A stretch of 64,000 bases of DNA, taken from DATAPD01 sp036265385 (GTDB taxonomy: Bacteria > Acidobacteriota > Terriglobia > Terriglobales > Acidobacteriaceae). Within the stretch, counting starts at the first letter, position 1. Each line of letters opens with the position of its first letter. The notes beneath the pieces were generated by a model. It ran no database searches. It worked only from the letters and a program-made list of their open reading frames with translations, and was not told the origin of the DNA. Of this stretch, positions 24,510 through 33,720 are shown one piece after another. The DNA lies in assembly GCA_036265385.1 (NCBI GenBank), contig DATAPD010000001.1:1-64000 (forward strand), given 5' to 3'. Position numbers and translations under genes: made by a program.

Positions 24510-25415
24510 CTACCGCAAAAAGTGTTTAAAGAACTCGCCAACCGCAATGATTGCAGGACCTACTACAACCACGCCCATCGCTGGGAAAATGAAGAAAACC
24601 AATGGTGGAACGAGCTTAATGGTCGTCTTGGCAGCCATTTCTTCCGCCTGTTGGCGCCGCTGGGTACGAAGAGCGTCGGAAAACGTGCTCAACGATTTTG
24701 CAATGGGAGTACCGAACCGGTCCGTCTGAATCAACATCGCAACGAAGGAACGTGCGCTTTCAAAGTCGGCGCGTTTCGCGAATGACTGCCACGCGGAGTT
24801 TCGCTGAACACCGGCTCGTTGTTCGAAATTGATGAGAAGCAATTCTTCGCTCAGCGCCTTATGGCTGACGCTGAGTTCGTGTCCCACGCGGACGATGGCC
24901 TGGTCCAAGCCCAAGCCTGCTTCGAGACAGATAGAGAGCAGATCGAGTCCGTCCGGCAAGCTGAGGCGGAGTTCTTCGCGCCGCTTGTTGATCGCAAATG
25001 AGAGCCAGAAGTCAGGTATGAAGAAACCTAGAACAAGTGCCAGGAGGAAAAAGAAGATGGTGTTGTCGCTGACAAGCAGCGCGACAGCTAATCCAAGAAA
25101 CGCAGGCACCGCCAGCCGCGCTCCCAGGAAAATGTCTGCATGCTGAGGCTTGCGATACCCCGCAAGCATTAACTTCCGAACAATCTCGGGATCGGGCTCG
25201 GATCCAAAAATACCTCGTATCGCAGCGAAAGGTTTCGCGACCGCTTCGCTGCTGACTGCGGGACGCCATCCCGCGGGGACCGCACCCGTTCCGCGAGCTT
25301 GCCGCGCAACTTCTTCCAGCAGTTGACCCTCGGCCGACGAGCGTCCCATTAATAGCAGGAACCCAATCGCGAGCACCGCAAATAAGCTGATCCCGAAAAT
25401 GATTGCTAACGTCAT
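24510..25415 (-). CDS. tadC: Tad pilus inner-membrane platform protein TadC
   Basis: Type II/IV secretion GspF-domain protein, 301 residues. The GspF core (LPDGLDLLSICLEAGLGLDQAI near residue 150, then SLSTFSDALRTQRRQQAEE) is flanked by transmembrane helices at the N-terminus and C-terminus. It forms the inner-membrane base of the Flp pilus machine with TadB and is acted on by the TadA ATPase. It starts 3 nt after tadB ends, so the two are translated from one message. The family is clear, and the B/C assignment follows gene order. Confidence 0.92.
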   Translation of the reverse strand: MTLAIIFGISLFAVLAIGFLLLMGRSSAEGQLLEEVARQARGTGAVPAGWRPAVSSEAVAKPFAAIRGIFGSEPDPEIVRKLMLAGYRKPQHADIFLGARLAVPAFLGLAVALLVSDNTIFFFLLALVLGFFIPDFWLSFAINKRREELRLSLPDGLDLLSICLEAGLGLDQAIVRVGHELSVSHKALSEELLLINFEQRAGVQRNSAWQSFAKRADFESARSFVAMLIQTDRFGTPIAKSLSTFSDALRTQRRQQAEEMAAKTTIKLVPPLVFFIFPAMGVVVVGPAIIAVGEFFKHFLR

Positions 25416-25418
25416 TGG

Positions 25419-26375
25419 TTAGACCTTTACGTCAATGATTTTGCGGATCGCGAGTATTCCGAGAAGCATCATCCCCAGAGCTCCATAGACCAGCTTCAAT
25501 CCCAGGGGTGTTGTGAACAGCGGCTTCTCATAGTTATGGTTGACTACGCTGATTAACGCAAACATCAGGAACGGCGCAGCACCCAAGATCCAGCCTGTGA
25601 TGCGTCCTTGTGCAGTGTAGATACGAAGCTGACCTCGCAATCGCGCCCGCTCACGCATCACAGCAGACGTTTTGTCCAGAATCTGCGCCAAATTACCGCC
25701 CGATTCTTTCTGCAAAAGGATCGCCGTGACCAGAAAGCGCATGTCATCAATTGGCATGTTATCGATCAATCGACCCATGGCTTCCCGTATCGGCAGGCCG
25801 AGCGTCTGTTCTTTATGGAGTGCTCGAAACTCCTTGCCCACCGGATCCGCGATTTCGGTACCTACCATCTCAAGAACCGCTGTGATCGAGTGACCTGCGC
25901 GAAGCCCGCGCGCCATTAAATCCACTGCCTCTGGCAACAAATCTTCGAATCTTCGGCGCCGTTGATCAGAAATCAGAACTAAAGCACCGATTGGGATTAT
26001 TCCCGCTATCAAGCCCAACCCAATGCTGAGTAACAAGCTCGGGATAAACAAAGACCCGAGCCAGGCCGCTGCAAGAGCTATACCAACCGAGAGAAAGAAG
26101 ACCGAACTCGGGTGCCACTCACGACCTGACCGTTTAACGAGTTGAGTCAGTGCCGGGGCCCAAGGCATGAGGTCAAAAAGCTGATCAAGGACAGTTGTTT
26201 CCCGGACAGCTTCATCTTTCAGGATGGTTCCTGGAGACGTCGAGGAAGTTGGACTCTTCTCGATGTCCGCGAGCTGTTGTTCAACAGCTCGTTCGATTGC
26301 GGTCGGCTTCAGGAAATACAGAAGCACTGCAAACGAAACAACCAATATCAACAGGAATAGAAGCACTATCGACAT
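25419..26375 (-). CDS. tadB: Tad pilus inner-membrane platform protein TadB
   Basis: GspF-domain platform protein, 318 residues, partner of TadC. N-terminal transmembrane helix (IVLLFLLILVVSFAVLLYFL), two more central helices, then the GspF domain with LPEAVDLMARGLRAGHSITA near residue 145 and NLAQILDKTSAVMRERARLR. C-terminal helices close the protein. It follows tadA by 10 nt. Confidence 0.92.
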   Translation of the reverse strand: MSIVLLFLLILVVSFAVLLYFLKPTAIERAVEQQLADIEKSPTSSTSPGTILKDEAVRETTVLDQLFDLMPWAPALTQLVKRSGREWHPSSVFFLSVGIALAAAWLGSLFIPSLLLSIGLGLIAGIIPIGALVLISDQRRRRFEDLLPEAVDLMARGLRAGHSITAVLEMVGTEIADPVGKEFRALHKEQTLGLPIREAMGRLIDNMPIDDMRFLVTAILLQKESGGNLAQILDKTSAVMRERARLRGQLRIYTAQGRITGWILGAAPFLMFALISVVNHNYEKPLFTTPLGLKLVYGALGMMLLGILAIRKIIDVKV

Positions 26376-26385
26376 AAAAGAGTCC

Positions 26386-27735
26386 TTAGTTCCAGAGCCG
26401 GACCGACTGTTCGAAGAAACTTGGCGGCAGTGAAATACCCGACGCTTTCAATTTGTCTGCGAACTTGGGCCGTATGCCGGTTGCCGTGAAAGTCCCCAGC
26501 GTGCGCCCATCCGGTGAAACCCCTTGTTTTTCGAACACAAAAACGTCTTGCATGCTGACAACGTCATCTTCCATTCCGGTAATTTCCGTGATGTGCGTAA
26601 TCCGACGTGCGCCATCGTTGAATCGTGCAACTTGCACCACTAGGGTTATGGCTGACGCAATCTGTTTACGAATCGCTTTTTCGGGAAGATTCAGATTGGC
26701 CATCATTGCCATCGTCTCCATACGTGCGATCGCATCGCGTGGACTGTTCGCGTGAATTGTCGTCAGAGAGCCGTCATGACCGGTGTTCATTGCCTGCAAC
26801 ATGTCCAGTGCTTCCTCGCCACGAACCTCGCCGACGATAATGCGGTTCGGACGCATACGCAAACTGTTAATCACAAGTTGCCGTTGCATCACCGCACCTT
26901 TTCCCTCAACGTTCGCAGGACGAGTTTCGAGGCGAACCACGTGGCGCTGCTTCATCTGTAATTCGGCAGAGTCCTCAATCGTCACGACTCGTTCCTTGTC
27001 TGAGATGAAACCAGACAGCACGTTCAACAGGGTGGTCTTACCAGCGCCGGTTCCGCCCGACACCACGATGTTCAATCTCGACCGCACAGCACCGCGCAGT
27101 AATTCGAGCATCGGCTCGGTCAAAGCTTCGTTGGCCAACAGATCGCCTTCAGAAATTGGAATGTGCCCGAAACGACGAATCGACATGTGTGGACCGTCAA
27201 TCGCGAGCGGCGGGATGATCACATTGACACGCGATCCGTCTGCAAGACGCGCATCGACCATTGGCGAGGACTCGTCGACACGGCGACCAACGGCCGACAC
27301 GACCTTGTCAATGATGTGCATCAGGTGAGCGTTGTCCTTAAACATGATCGGCGTGTCTTCGAGAACGCCTGCCCGCTCTACAAATACTTCCTTGGCACCA
27401 TTCACCAGAATGTCGCTAATGGTCGGGTCCTGTAGAAGTGGCTCTAGAGGACCTAAGCCAAATACTTCATCTAACACCTCGAGCGACAATCGCTCTTTTT
27501 CGGGCCCACTCAGCGGAGTCTTCAACGTGGAAACTAACTCTTGAATGACCGCGAATACCTGCCGTCGCGTACGATCGTCACGCTGAGTTGCCACCTTCTC
27601 CAGATCAATCTTGTTAAGCAGGTCGCGGTGAATTCCGGTTTTTAAGTCCTGGTACACACGGAAATCGAGCCCGCCCCTCTTCTTGGTTTCCCCCGAGATC
27701 AACGGGTTAAGCACTACTTGATTGAAATCCCCCAT
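26386..27735 (-). CDS. tadA: Tad pilus assembly ATPase TadA/CpaF
   Basis: Cytoplasmic secretion ATPase that powers Flp pilin assembly, 449 residues. N-terminal domain to about residue 150 followed by the hexameric ATPase core: Walker A GGTGAGKTTLLN near residue 225, Walker B RIIVGEVRGEEALDMLQAM near residue 300, and the His box SLTTIHANSPRDAIARMET. CpaF/TadA-specific sequence (FGLGPLEPLLQDPTISDILV) is present near residue 95. It lies between cpaE and tadB in the usual order. Confidence 0.95.
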   Translation of the reverse strand: MGDFNQVVLNPLISGETKKRGGLDFRVYQDLKTGIHRDLLNKIDLEKVATQRDDRTRRQVFAVIQELVSTLKTPLSGPEKERLSLEVLDEVFGLGPLEPLLQDPTISDILVNGAKEVFVERAGVLEDTPIMFKDNAHLMHIIDKVVSAVGRRVDESSPMVDARLADGSRVNVIIPPLAIDGPHMSIRRFGHIPISEGDLLANEALTEPMLELLRGAVRSRLNIVVSGGTGAGKTTLLNVLSGFISDKERVVTIEDSAELQMKQRHVVRLETRPANVEGKGAVMQRQLVINSLRMRPNRIIVGEVRGEEALDMLQAMNTGHDGSLTTIHANSPRDAIARMETMAMMANLNLPEKAIRKQIASAITLVVQVARFNDGARRITHITEITGMEDDVVSMQDVFVFEKQGVSPDGRTLGTFTATGIRPKFADKLKASGISLPPSFFEQSVRLWN

Positions 27736-27761
27736 GGTTCCTCCCTACTGACGATCCGTGA

Positions 27762-29018
27762 TCAACGGTTCCATAAACCCAGAATTCCACTCGCTTGTTT
27801 CTTAGTCTCGGTGCCCGGCTTCTTGCCGAGCTCTGAAGCCAGACCTTCCAGACTCCGAGTGACTTCGGAATTCGCAAGCTGCGCAATCGGATCGCCTTCA
27901 TTGATCGTCTTTACAACCTGCGGATAAGCATTCGGTACGCGCCAGAAGATTCTTTGCTCGATTACTTTTTCGATCTGTGCATCGCTGATGACATTGCGCT
28001 TGTGGTGACGATTCAGAACGATTCGGATCTTATCCTTCGGAATATTGTTCTGAACGAAGTATTCAAGCTCACGAACAACATTGCGAACTGCCGAAACCTC
28101 GGCGACGGTGACCAAGTACAGCTGATCGCACTCTCGGGCCATCGTCAGGTTGTCGTAATTGAGAGATGGCGGTAGGTCGGCGACTATGAACTCGTATCGT
28201 CCGCGCAAAAAATCTAGAGTCTGGGTGAGAGCACCCTGAGGAGCACTGTCGCGGTTCGTAACGCTTCCCTCGGGAGCAGGAATTAGATCCAGTCCGCTCG
28301 AGTGGCGCACAATGAAACTTTCGAGAAGGTCCGCATCCAGCCGGTCAGTATTATCCAGAAGTTCGAAGAAGTGATACCGAGTTTTAGTCAGTTTCAGATA
28401 CAGAGCTGCGTCGCCGAAATCTGGATGAAGGTCAAATAGAAGCGTTTTCCGTCCACATGTACTGGCCAGGAGCGCACTCATCTGCGTGGCCAGGGTAGTT
28501 ACGCCACAACCACCCTTCGCCCCCATAAAGGCGAGCAGTTGACCACGGTTCTGATCTGGTTTTTCTTTACGCCGTGCACCAATCCGGAGAACCGCATTCG
28601 CGAGCTGATCACGATCAATGGGTTTGACCAGATATTCGCTACAGCCGCAGCGCATCGCTTCCAAGATCGCATTGGGTTGGCTTTGTGAGGACACTGCGAA
28701 GATGCTGGTTCCAGGCCATACAGTGTGGATTTTCTCTGCCAGCATCGTCGCCGCACGGCGATTCTTGTCGAAATCGATCAGGCAAACATTCGGGACAGGC
28801 TGCCCGATCTGCTCCATCACTGCCTCTTCGTCATGATTCGGCTGGAATGAAGCGACGTGGGACCGCAGCCGAATCATCGAATTCGCATTCGCGAATACTG
28901 CGAGAAACCGCCACGTCTCCTCATCAAGCCACACCCCCGAAACTGTCAGAGGCTCACCTGTATATGGAACGTCTCGCACTGACATGGTCCAGGAGTTCTT
29001 CTCAACCATCGTCTTCAT
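27762..29018 (-). CDS. cpaE: Tad pilus localisation ATPase CpaE/TadZ
   Basis: A 418-residue protein joining a receiver-like N-terminal domain (residues ~35-155) to a ParA/MinD-type ATPase domain. The ATPase loop is FMGAKGGCGVTTLATQMS near residue 168, the deviant Walker A of this family. VADLPPSLNYDNLTMARECD follows in the switch region. CpaE/TadZ marks the pole or site where the Tad pilus assembles. It overlaps the secretin stop by 4 nt. Confidence 0.9.
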   Translation of the reverse strand: MKTMVEKNSWTMSVRDVPYTGEPLTVSGVWLDEETWRFLAVFANANSMIRLRSHVASFQPNHDEEAVMEQIGQPVPNVCLIDFDKNRRAATMLAEKIHTVWPGTSIFAVSSQSQPNAILEAMRCGCSEYLVKPIDRDQLANAVLRIGARRKEKPDQNRGQLLAFMGAKGGCGVTTLATQMSALLASTCGRKTLLFDLHPDFGDAALYLKLTKTRYHFFELLDNTDRLDADLLESFIVRHSSGLDLIPAPEGSVTNRDSAPQGALTQTLDFLRGRYEFIVADLPPSLNYDNLTMARECDQLYLVTVAEVSAVRNVVRELEYFVQNNIPKDKIRIVLNRHHKRNVISDAQIEKVIEQRIFWRVPNAYPQVVKTINEGDPIAQLANSEVTRSLEGLASELGKKPGTETKKQASGILGLWNR

Positions 29019-30493
29019 TTCGCTTCGTTACCCTGAGCTTTGCCGATTTCCTTGTGTCCCGGTGCCGTTTCATCAAACTTGCCATTTTCCAGGAACGGTA
29101 CCGCAATCGAAGGTTGTGAAGGAGCCGCTGTGGGATTTCGAACCGGATCGATAATCCGGGGCGTTACCAGCACGAGCAACTCCGTGTTGCTCTTGTTGAT
29201 CGAGCGCGAACGAAACAGCTGTCCCAGCACAGGCACATCACCGATCCCAGGCACTTTGCTGAGTTGTGTGGTGGCTCGACGATCCAACAAGCCGGCGATG
29301 CCAAAAGATTGTCCGTCCTTCAACTCGATTTCAGTTTCCGCGCGCCGGGTCGAGATTGCCGGAACAACAAAACCAGATAGTGTTAAAGCATTGGTGAAAT
29401 CGAGCGTGCTGACTTCAGGCGATACATGAAGTCGGAGTGTATTGTCGTCCTGCACGATACCCGAGAAATCCAGCTTTACACCGAAAGGCTTGAATTGAAT
29501 GGTGACCGAATTGAATCCCTGTGACGGCTGTACGATCGGAAACGGAAACTCGCCACCCGCCAGGAAACTAGCTTTTTGCCCGCTGATTGCCATCAGGTTT
29601 GGTTCTGCCAAGATCTGCAAAACGTTTCGCGTCTGCAGTGCTTGGATGATTGCGCCAAGGTGAATGTCTGGACGAAACAGGAAGAGATTCAGTACTTGGT
29701 TAAGGGTCTGCTCAGATGTGAACGGAACGTGCTGCGCTCCCGTGGTAGGTGTGGGAACATCAGGCTGAGGATCGGCACGAACACCTTTCGTATCCGTGAT
29801 TTTCTGCTGACCAAAGCCGCCGAATTGTCCTGTCGTTGTCGTACCGATCGTGTTGGCGGCACCAGTTGACAAGATGTTGACGCCGAATTGCGTTAAAGCT
29901 GAGCGATCGACTTCGACAAACTTTACTTCCAGAAGTACCTGGCGATCATGTGCAGTGGGGATGAGAATCGAAGTGACAACATCCTTCGAGTAAACTCCTG
30001 CCATTTTCGTGAGGTCTTCGATGATTCGAGGATTTGAGGCAGAACCGGTCAAGAGCACTCTGCCGCCATCAGCTTGGATATCGAGCTTCTCATTAGGATA
30101 AGTGCGCTGAATAGCGTTGCGAAGACCGGCGATGTCGATATCAGCAACTACGTCCAGCACCTGTGAACGACCTGTGCGGTCCCAAAGAATCAAACTGCTA
30201 GAGCCCGCTTTCTTCCCTTCCACAACAACCTGCGTCGGCGAAGTCGCCATGGTCTCGACAGCATCGGGGTTACTCGAGAGCACGCGCGTGAGAGGCTCTT
30301 GCACATTCAAAACGATCGATTTACCGACTAGGACGTGCACGGTTTCGCCTTCCGCCGGAGCGGTTGCGGCTTGGCTCGCGACTGCAGCGGCAGGAGCGCT
30401 AGCGACTGGCTGAGCGTTCTCCTGTGCCGACACTGCCAATGTTCCTATTACAAACAGAAAGAATGCAGCTCTCCCCAGATATGAGCGAATCAT
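29015..30493 (-). CDS. cpaC: Tad pilus outer-membrane secretin CpaC/RcpA
   Basis: Secretin channel of the Flp pilus, 492 residues. Signal peptide (ending near VSAQE), then a pilus-assembly N-terminal domain (HVLVGKSIVLNVQEPLTRVL), a BON-like segment, and the conserved secretin core with GLLDRRATTQLSKVPGIGDV, PVLGQLFRSRSINKSNTELL and VTPRIIDP. An extra Thr/Gly-rich loop lies around residues 210-250. It overlaps cpaB and cpaE by 4 nt each, so all three are likely cotranslated. Confidence 0.95.
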   Translation of the reverse strand: MIRSYLGRAAFFLFVIGTLAVSAQENAQPVASAPAAAVASQAATAPAEGETVHVLVGKSIVLNVQEPLTRVLSSNPDAVETMATSPTQVVVEGKKAGSSSLILWDRTGRSQVLDVVADIDIAGLRNAIQRTYPNEKLDIQADGGRVLLTGSASNPRIIEDLTKMAGVYSKDVVTSILIPTAHDRQVLLEVKFVEVDRSALTQFGVNILSTGAANTIGTTTTGQFGGFGQQKITDTKGVRADPQPDVPTPTTGAQHVPFTSEQTLNQVLNLFLFRPDIHLGAIIQALQTRNVLQILAEPNLMAISGQKASFLAGGEFPFPIVQPSQGFNSVTIQFKPFGVKLDFSGIVQDDNTLRLHVSPEVSTLDFTNALTLSGFVVPAISTRRAETEIELKDGQSFGIAGLLDRRATTQLSKVPGIGDVPVLGQLFRSRSINKSNTELLVLVTPRIIDPVRNPTAAPSQPSIAVPFLENGKFDETAPGHKEIGKAQGNEAK

Positions 30494-31335
30494 TTGGTCC
30501 CCTGTTCCTGGTTCTCTTCGTCAAACGTGTGAACGGTCTTCTTCGTACCTTGGATCACTTCAAGAACATACGTAGCTTTCGGTGCAGCCGCTACGACGAT
30601 TCTTTTCGCAGGCTTCTTCGCAGGCTCGACCGGCTTCACGATGCCCGCCAACTCATCCACGCGAGTGGGATGAAGAGTGACCGTATCCTTATCCGTGCCG
30701 TTGCGTAGAACGAACTGGATCGTACCCTGCGTGCTTGCTAATTGGAGTTTTTGAGAATTATCCGGACTAAGCAACAGAGTCACGACGTTGACTTCCTGCG
30801 GTTTACCTTGAGGATCGGGCTCAATCGTTTGCCCAGCCGTAAGAACTTCGACATCTTGCAGCACAGTTTGCGTCAAGACCCCGTTGTTTCCAGGCAACGT
30901 GTATGTAGCAAGGACGTCAACCCGAGAGCCTGGATAAAGGAAGCCCGCGACCCCAACGATTTCGTTCGAGCGAACCGCAGTGGCACGCATTCCTGGCGGA
31001 ATCTTCGTTGAAAGGCCGATACCGGAGCCCTCAATTCCCAAGTCGTGCTGAAGAATGGGTTGTCGCGCAACTAGCGAGCGCAACAGAGGATGGCCGACAA
31101 CGGCATCCGTCTTATTGAACGATCCAGGCAAGGGCACGTCACTGGGCCAGTCGATGAGGGTGATGTCCTTTGCAGCTAATGCAACACCGGCAGGAAGGTC
31201 AGTAGTCGACGCAACAATCTGGGTAAGGGCGCGTTGGGCTAATCCAGCGCGTAATCGGCGAAAAACAAAGAATGTCACGCCGCCGGCGAGCACAGCAGCC
31301 ATGAGAAATGCGGTCAATACACGTCGAGCGTTCGT
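30490..31335 (-). CDS. cpaB: Tad pilus assembly protein CpaB/RcpC, possible ACG start
   Basis: Periplasmic pilus-assembly protein with an N-terminal membrane anchor (TAFLMAAVLAGGVTFFVF), an SAF domain (VASTTDLPAGVALAAKDITLID) and a conserved RcpC region (PPGMRATAVRSNEIVGVAGF, then GSRVDVLATYT). The first in-frame conventional start is TTG at 31317, which lies 24 nt from the ribosome site and cuts off the usual basic N-terminus. An ACG codon at 31335 lies six bases after a perfect GGAGG and gives N-A-R-R-V-L, the normal beginning of CpaB. I report the gene from ACG; see the findings. The C-terminus carries a Lys-rich tail. Confidence 0.88.
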   Translation of the reverse strand, partial: TNARRVLTAFLMAAVLAGGVTFFVFRRLRAGLAQRALTQIVASTTDLPAGVALAAKDITLIDWPSDVPLPGSFNKTDAVVGHPLLRSLVARQPILQHDLGIEGSGIGLSTKIPPGMRATAVRSNEIVGVAGFLYPGSRVDVLATYTLPGNNGVLTQTVLQDVEVLTAGQTIEPDPQGKPQEVNVVTLLLSPDNSQKLQLASTQGTIQFVLRNGTDKDTVTLHPTRVDELAGIVKPVEPAKKPAKRIVVAAAPKATYVLEVIQGTKKTVHTFDEENQEQGTK

Positions 31336-31338
31336 AAA

Positions 31339-31869
31339 TCACCTCCACCAAAGAGCATTACCGGCACAGAACAACGTTCCCAAAGCAATGGCGACGCCGA
31401 AGGGAACACGCAGCGTACCTGCTTCACGCACATTTAACGTGGGATGAGGACTGAGTCCGGACGTGAGACGAAAACGTACTAAATCCAAAAGATTCCAAAG
31501 AGTCTGGCGTGTTCCTCGGGCGAAGAGGATGTAGGCGATCGCGAGAACACCACCAGCCAGTGCGGCTGTAATGAGAATTGCAACAACCTGGGCGCTTCCA
31601 GCCCACGCGCTGACGGATGCGATTAGCTTTACGTCGCCTCCGCCCATTGCGCCAATCATGAATAGAAGTAAGAAAATCAAACCGGCGCACGCCATAGCAG
31701 CTGCGCCGCTTTTCAACCCGGACCAACCCAACAGAATCAGCCGCGCCACCAAAGCAAAAAATCCAGCGCTATACGTCAGCCAATTAGGGATTCGGGATGT
31801 GCGCATGTCAAATGCGCCTCCTATTGAGGCCACCGCGACTGCGCCGATCAAGAAATCGTTCTCAGACAT
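31339..31869 (-). CDS. tadV: Prepilin peptidase TadV/CpaA
   Basis: Membrane aspartic protease that cleaves Flp prepilin, 176 residues with about six transmembrane helices. The two catalytic aspartates are visible: FDMRTSRIPNW near residue 21 and GGGDVKLIASV near residue 80, the GxGD motif. No methyltransferase domain, as usual for TadV. Its stop (TGG TGG AGG TGA) also forms the ribosome site for cpaB. It follows flp by 84 nt. Confidence 0.93.
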   Translation of the reverse strand: MSENDFLIGAVAVASIGGAFDMRTSRIPNWLTYSAGFFALVARLILLGWSGLKSGAAAMACAGLIFLLLFMIGAMGGGDVKLIASVSAWAGSAQVVAILITAALAGGVLAIAYILFARGTRQTLWNLLDLVRFRLTSGLSPHPTLNVREAGTLRVPFGVAIALGTLFCAGNALWWR

Positions 31870-31953
31870 TGTTTATTTTTTAAAGCCGCGGCAGGGGGAG
31901 GTCGCCGTGGGTTGGAATGTGCAACAACATCGCTCTAGGCGCTGAGGCCCCTA

Positions 31954-32142
31954 TTAGCTGATGTATTTTCCAAGGATGGTCGAGATCTGCGTGAAGGCGC
32001 TGTTCAGACCGGTGGCCAAGCTGTTCATGCCGGCAACGGCGGCGAATGCGACCAACGCCAGGATCAAAAGATATTCCACCAGACCCTGACCCGCTTCGTC
32101 CTTGTGAAGGTTGTTCAGTGATTTCAGAACGAGGTTCATCAT
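31954..32142 (-). CDS. flp: Flp-type pilin
   Basis: Major pilin subunit of 62 residues. The prepilin cleavage region reads DEAG then QGLVEYLLILALVAF: cut after Gly, with Glu at +5 and Tyr at +6, the Flp signature. The hydrophobic helix follows. The frame reaches up to 32367, but the ATG at 32142 follows AAGGAGA and gives the family length. It is first in the minus-strand Tad operon, under the sigma-54-like promoter described at 32224. Confidence 0.95.
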   Translation of the reverse strand: MMNLVLKSLNNLHKDEAGQGLVEYLLILALVAFAAVAGMNSLATGLNSAFTQISTILGKYIS

Positions 32143-32223
32143 TGTGTACTGTCTCCTTAGGTTTTTTAGCTGGTTCCCAGCGCCTGGGGAGCGATGGGGG
32201 CACAAACTCACGCCTTGGAGAGA

Positions 32224-32239
32224 AGCACTTGGCGGGCCA
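32224..32239 (-). promoter_or_regulatory. Candidate sigma-54 promoter of flp
   Basis: On the minus strand TGGCCC-GCCAA-GTGCT matches the -24/-12 consensus TGGCAC-N5-TTGCW at all but two positions, keeping the essential GG and GC ten bases apart. Predicted start is near 32213, about 70 nt before the flp ATG. An AT-rich inverted repeat lies just upstream at 32257-32276. Confidence 0.5.
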
Positions 32240-32353
32240 TAGATCCCAGAGTTGCAGCGTTTACCAAGGGTAACGCCATGTGATTGCAGGCTAGGCACTT
32301 TGTCGCCTGTCAGGGACCTAGTCTCGGTCCGGATTGTGTTTGTACAGCAACCG

Positions 32354-32371
32354 GTCACCCTAGTCACCCTC
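32354..32371. repeat. Tandem 9-bp repeat upstream of flp
   Basis: GTCACCCTA and GTCACCCTC in tandem, centred about 150 bp upstream of the predicted flp start. The distance fits an upstream activator site for an enhancer-binding protein; the binding protein is inferred. Confidence 0.45.
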
Positions 32372-32496
32372 CACAGTGGTACCTGCAGGAAAACGCAAGC
32401 CGTTATCGGCGGATACTTTTGTTTACAGTTGGGATGGCGGTGACTGAAGTAATACGCGAAGAGTTGGTGCGAAACGGGTGCTATAATCCGCGCCCG

Positions 32497-33717
32497 ATGT
32501 CAGCCACCCGAGCCCTGAAATCAGCGGCCATTTTCCTGATGGTTTTTGCGTTCGCGGCCTACCTGATAATGACCTTCCCGCATAGTCCTAAAGACACAAC
32601 CAGACTGCTGGATTTTTCGGAATTCTATGCTGCGGCAGAAATCGTGCGTCATGGTCTGGGAAGTCGACTCTACGATTTGCTTTTACAGTCGGAGTACCAA
32701 CTGCGCGTTGCTCCCGTACATGCATTCTTCTTACGTCCCCCATTTGAGGCAGTGCTCTTCATCCCCTTCACCTACGTGAGCTATCGGACGGCATATGCGG
32801 TCTGGACTGTCATTTGCCTTGGAATTCTTGCGATCACAGCACACCTCATTCGGAACAATACGGATGTGCTGAAGGCAATGACGATTTATGCCCACGGTGT
32901 CCAGGCAGACTTTGGCCTTCTCTACATCGTTCTGCTCACATTCGCTCCCACCATGAATTGCCTGTTGATCGGCCAGGACTCTGTCTTGATTCTCTTCATC
33001 TACACGCTGGTCTTCATCTCGCTTCGTGACGGACACGAATCAAGGGCGGGGGCTCTAGCAGCATGCGGGCTGTTTAAGTTTCACTTGGTACTTCCTTTTG
33101 TTTTTATTTTTGTTCTCAGACGCCGTTCCCGGTTTCTTATCGGCTTTGCCGCGGTAGCACTTGTTCTTGTGTTCGTATCGGTGTTGGCATGCGGATTCGG
33201 AATACTCATCTCCTACCCAAAACTGTTCTTGACGAGTCAATACAAATCCCTTCTTGGCTTTCAGCCCGAGTACGCAGCAAACATAAGAGGACTGGTTTAT
33301 CTTCTATCGTTTGGGAGGCTGCCAGGTGCCATCACAGGCGGGTTGGTCGCGCTGTCATCAGTCTATATTCTGTGGGTAGTCGCCAAAGCCTGGCGTGACG
33401 ATCAGTTGGTATTCTCTTTTTCGGCGAGCGTGGTTGCTACTTTACTAACCGGTTTCCACGCGTTCATTTACGACATGGCTTTGCTGCTTTTGCCAGTCGC
33501 GATTGTCTGCAGTGCACTCGTAAGAAACAATGCCCTGTTGCGGCACCGGGGCCTTAGTCTCATTCTGCTTATCCTTTTTATTCCTCCAGTGCACTTCGTA
33601 CTTGCTCAGCTTCATGCCTACGCACTAATGGGAATCGTTCTAATCGGACTTTTCATTTCTATCGTGCAACTCATGAACCATGGAAGAGATCACATGCTCG
33701 CAACTGCAACCGTCTGA
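32497..33717 (+). CDS. GT87-like (DUF2029) membrane glycosyltransferase
   Basis: Polytopic membrane protein of about 406 residues resembling DUF2029/GT87 polyprenol-phosphate-dependent mannosyltransferases. The first periplasmic loop has LLDFSEFYAAAEIVRHGLGS followed by LYD, and about ten transmembrane helices follow. These GT-C enzymes move a sugar from a lipid carrier outside the membrane. I chose the ATG at 32497, which begins the first helix region. A TATAAT at 32482-32487 lies just before it. It is the only plus-strand member of the island and is divergent from the pilin operon. Confidence 0.75.
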   Translation: MSATRALKSAAIFLMVFAFAAYLIMTFPHSPKDTTRLLDFSEFYAAAEIVRHGLGSRLYDLLLQSEYQLRVAPVHAFFLRPPFEAVLFIPFTYVSYRTAYAVWTVICLGILAITAHLIRNNTDVLKAMTIYAHGVQADFGLLYIVLLTFAPTMNCLLIGQDSVLILFIYTLVFISLRDGHESRAGALAACGLFKFHLVLPFVFIFVLRRRSRFLIGFAAVALVLVFVSVLACGFGILISYPKLFLTSQYKSLLGFQPEYAANIRGLVYLLSFGRLPGAITGGLVALSSVYILWVVAKAWRDDQLVFSFSASVVATLLTGFHAFIYDMALLLLPVAIVCSALVRNNALLRHRGLSLILLILFIPPVHFVLAQLHAYALMGIVLIGLFISIVQLMNHGRDHMLATATV

Positions 33718-33720
33718 ATT

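Noticed and set aside
32160..32340. Possible c-di-GMP (GEMM) riboswitch before flp
   Set aside because: Short stretches look similar (GACAAAG, GGCGTTACC), but the conserved GGGCAAACC core and tetraloop receptor are absent. A sigma-54 promoter explains the region better.
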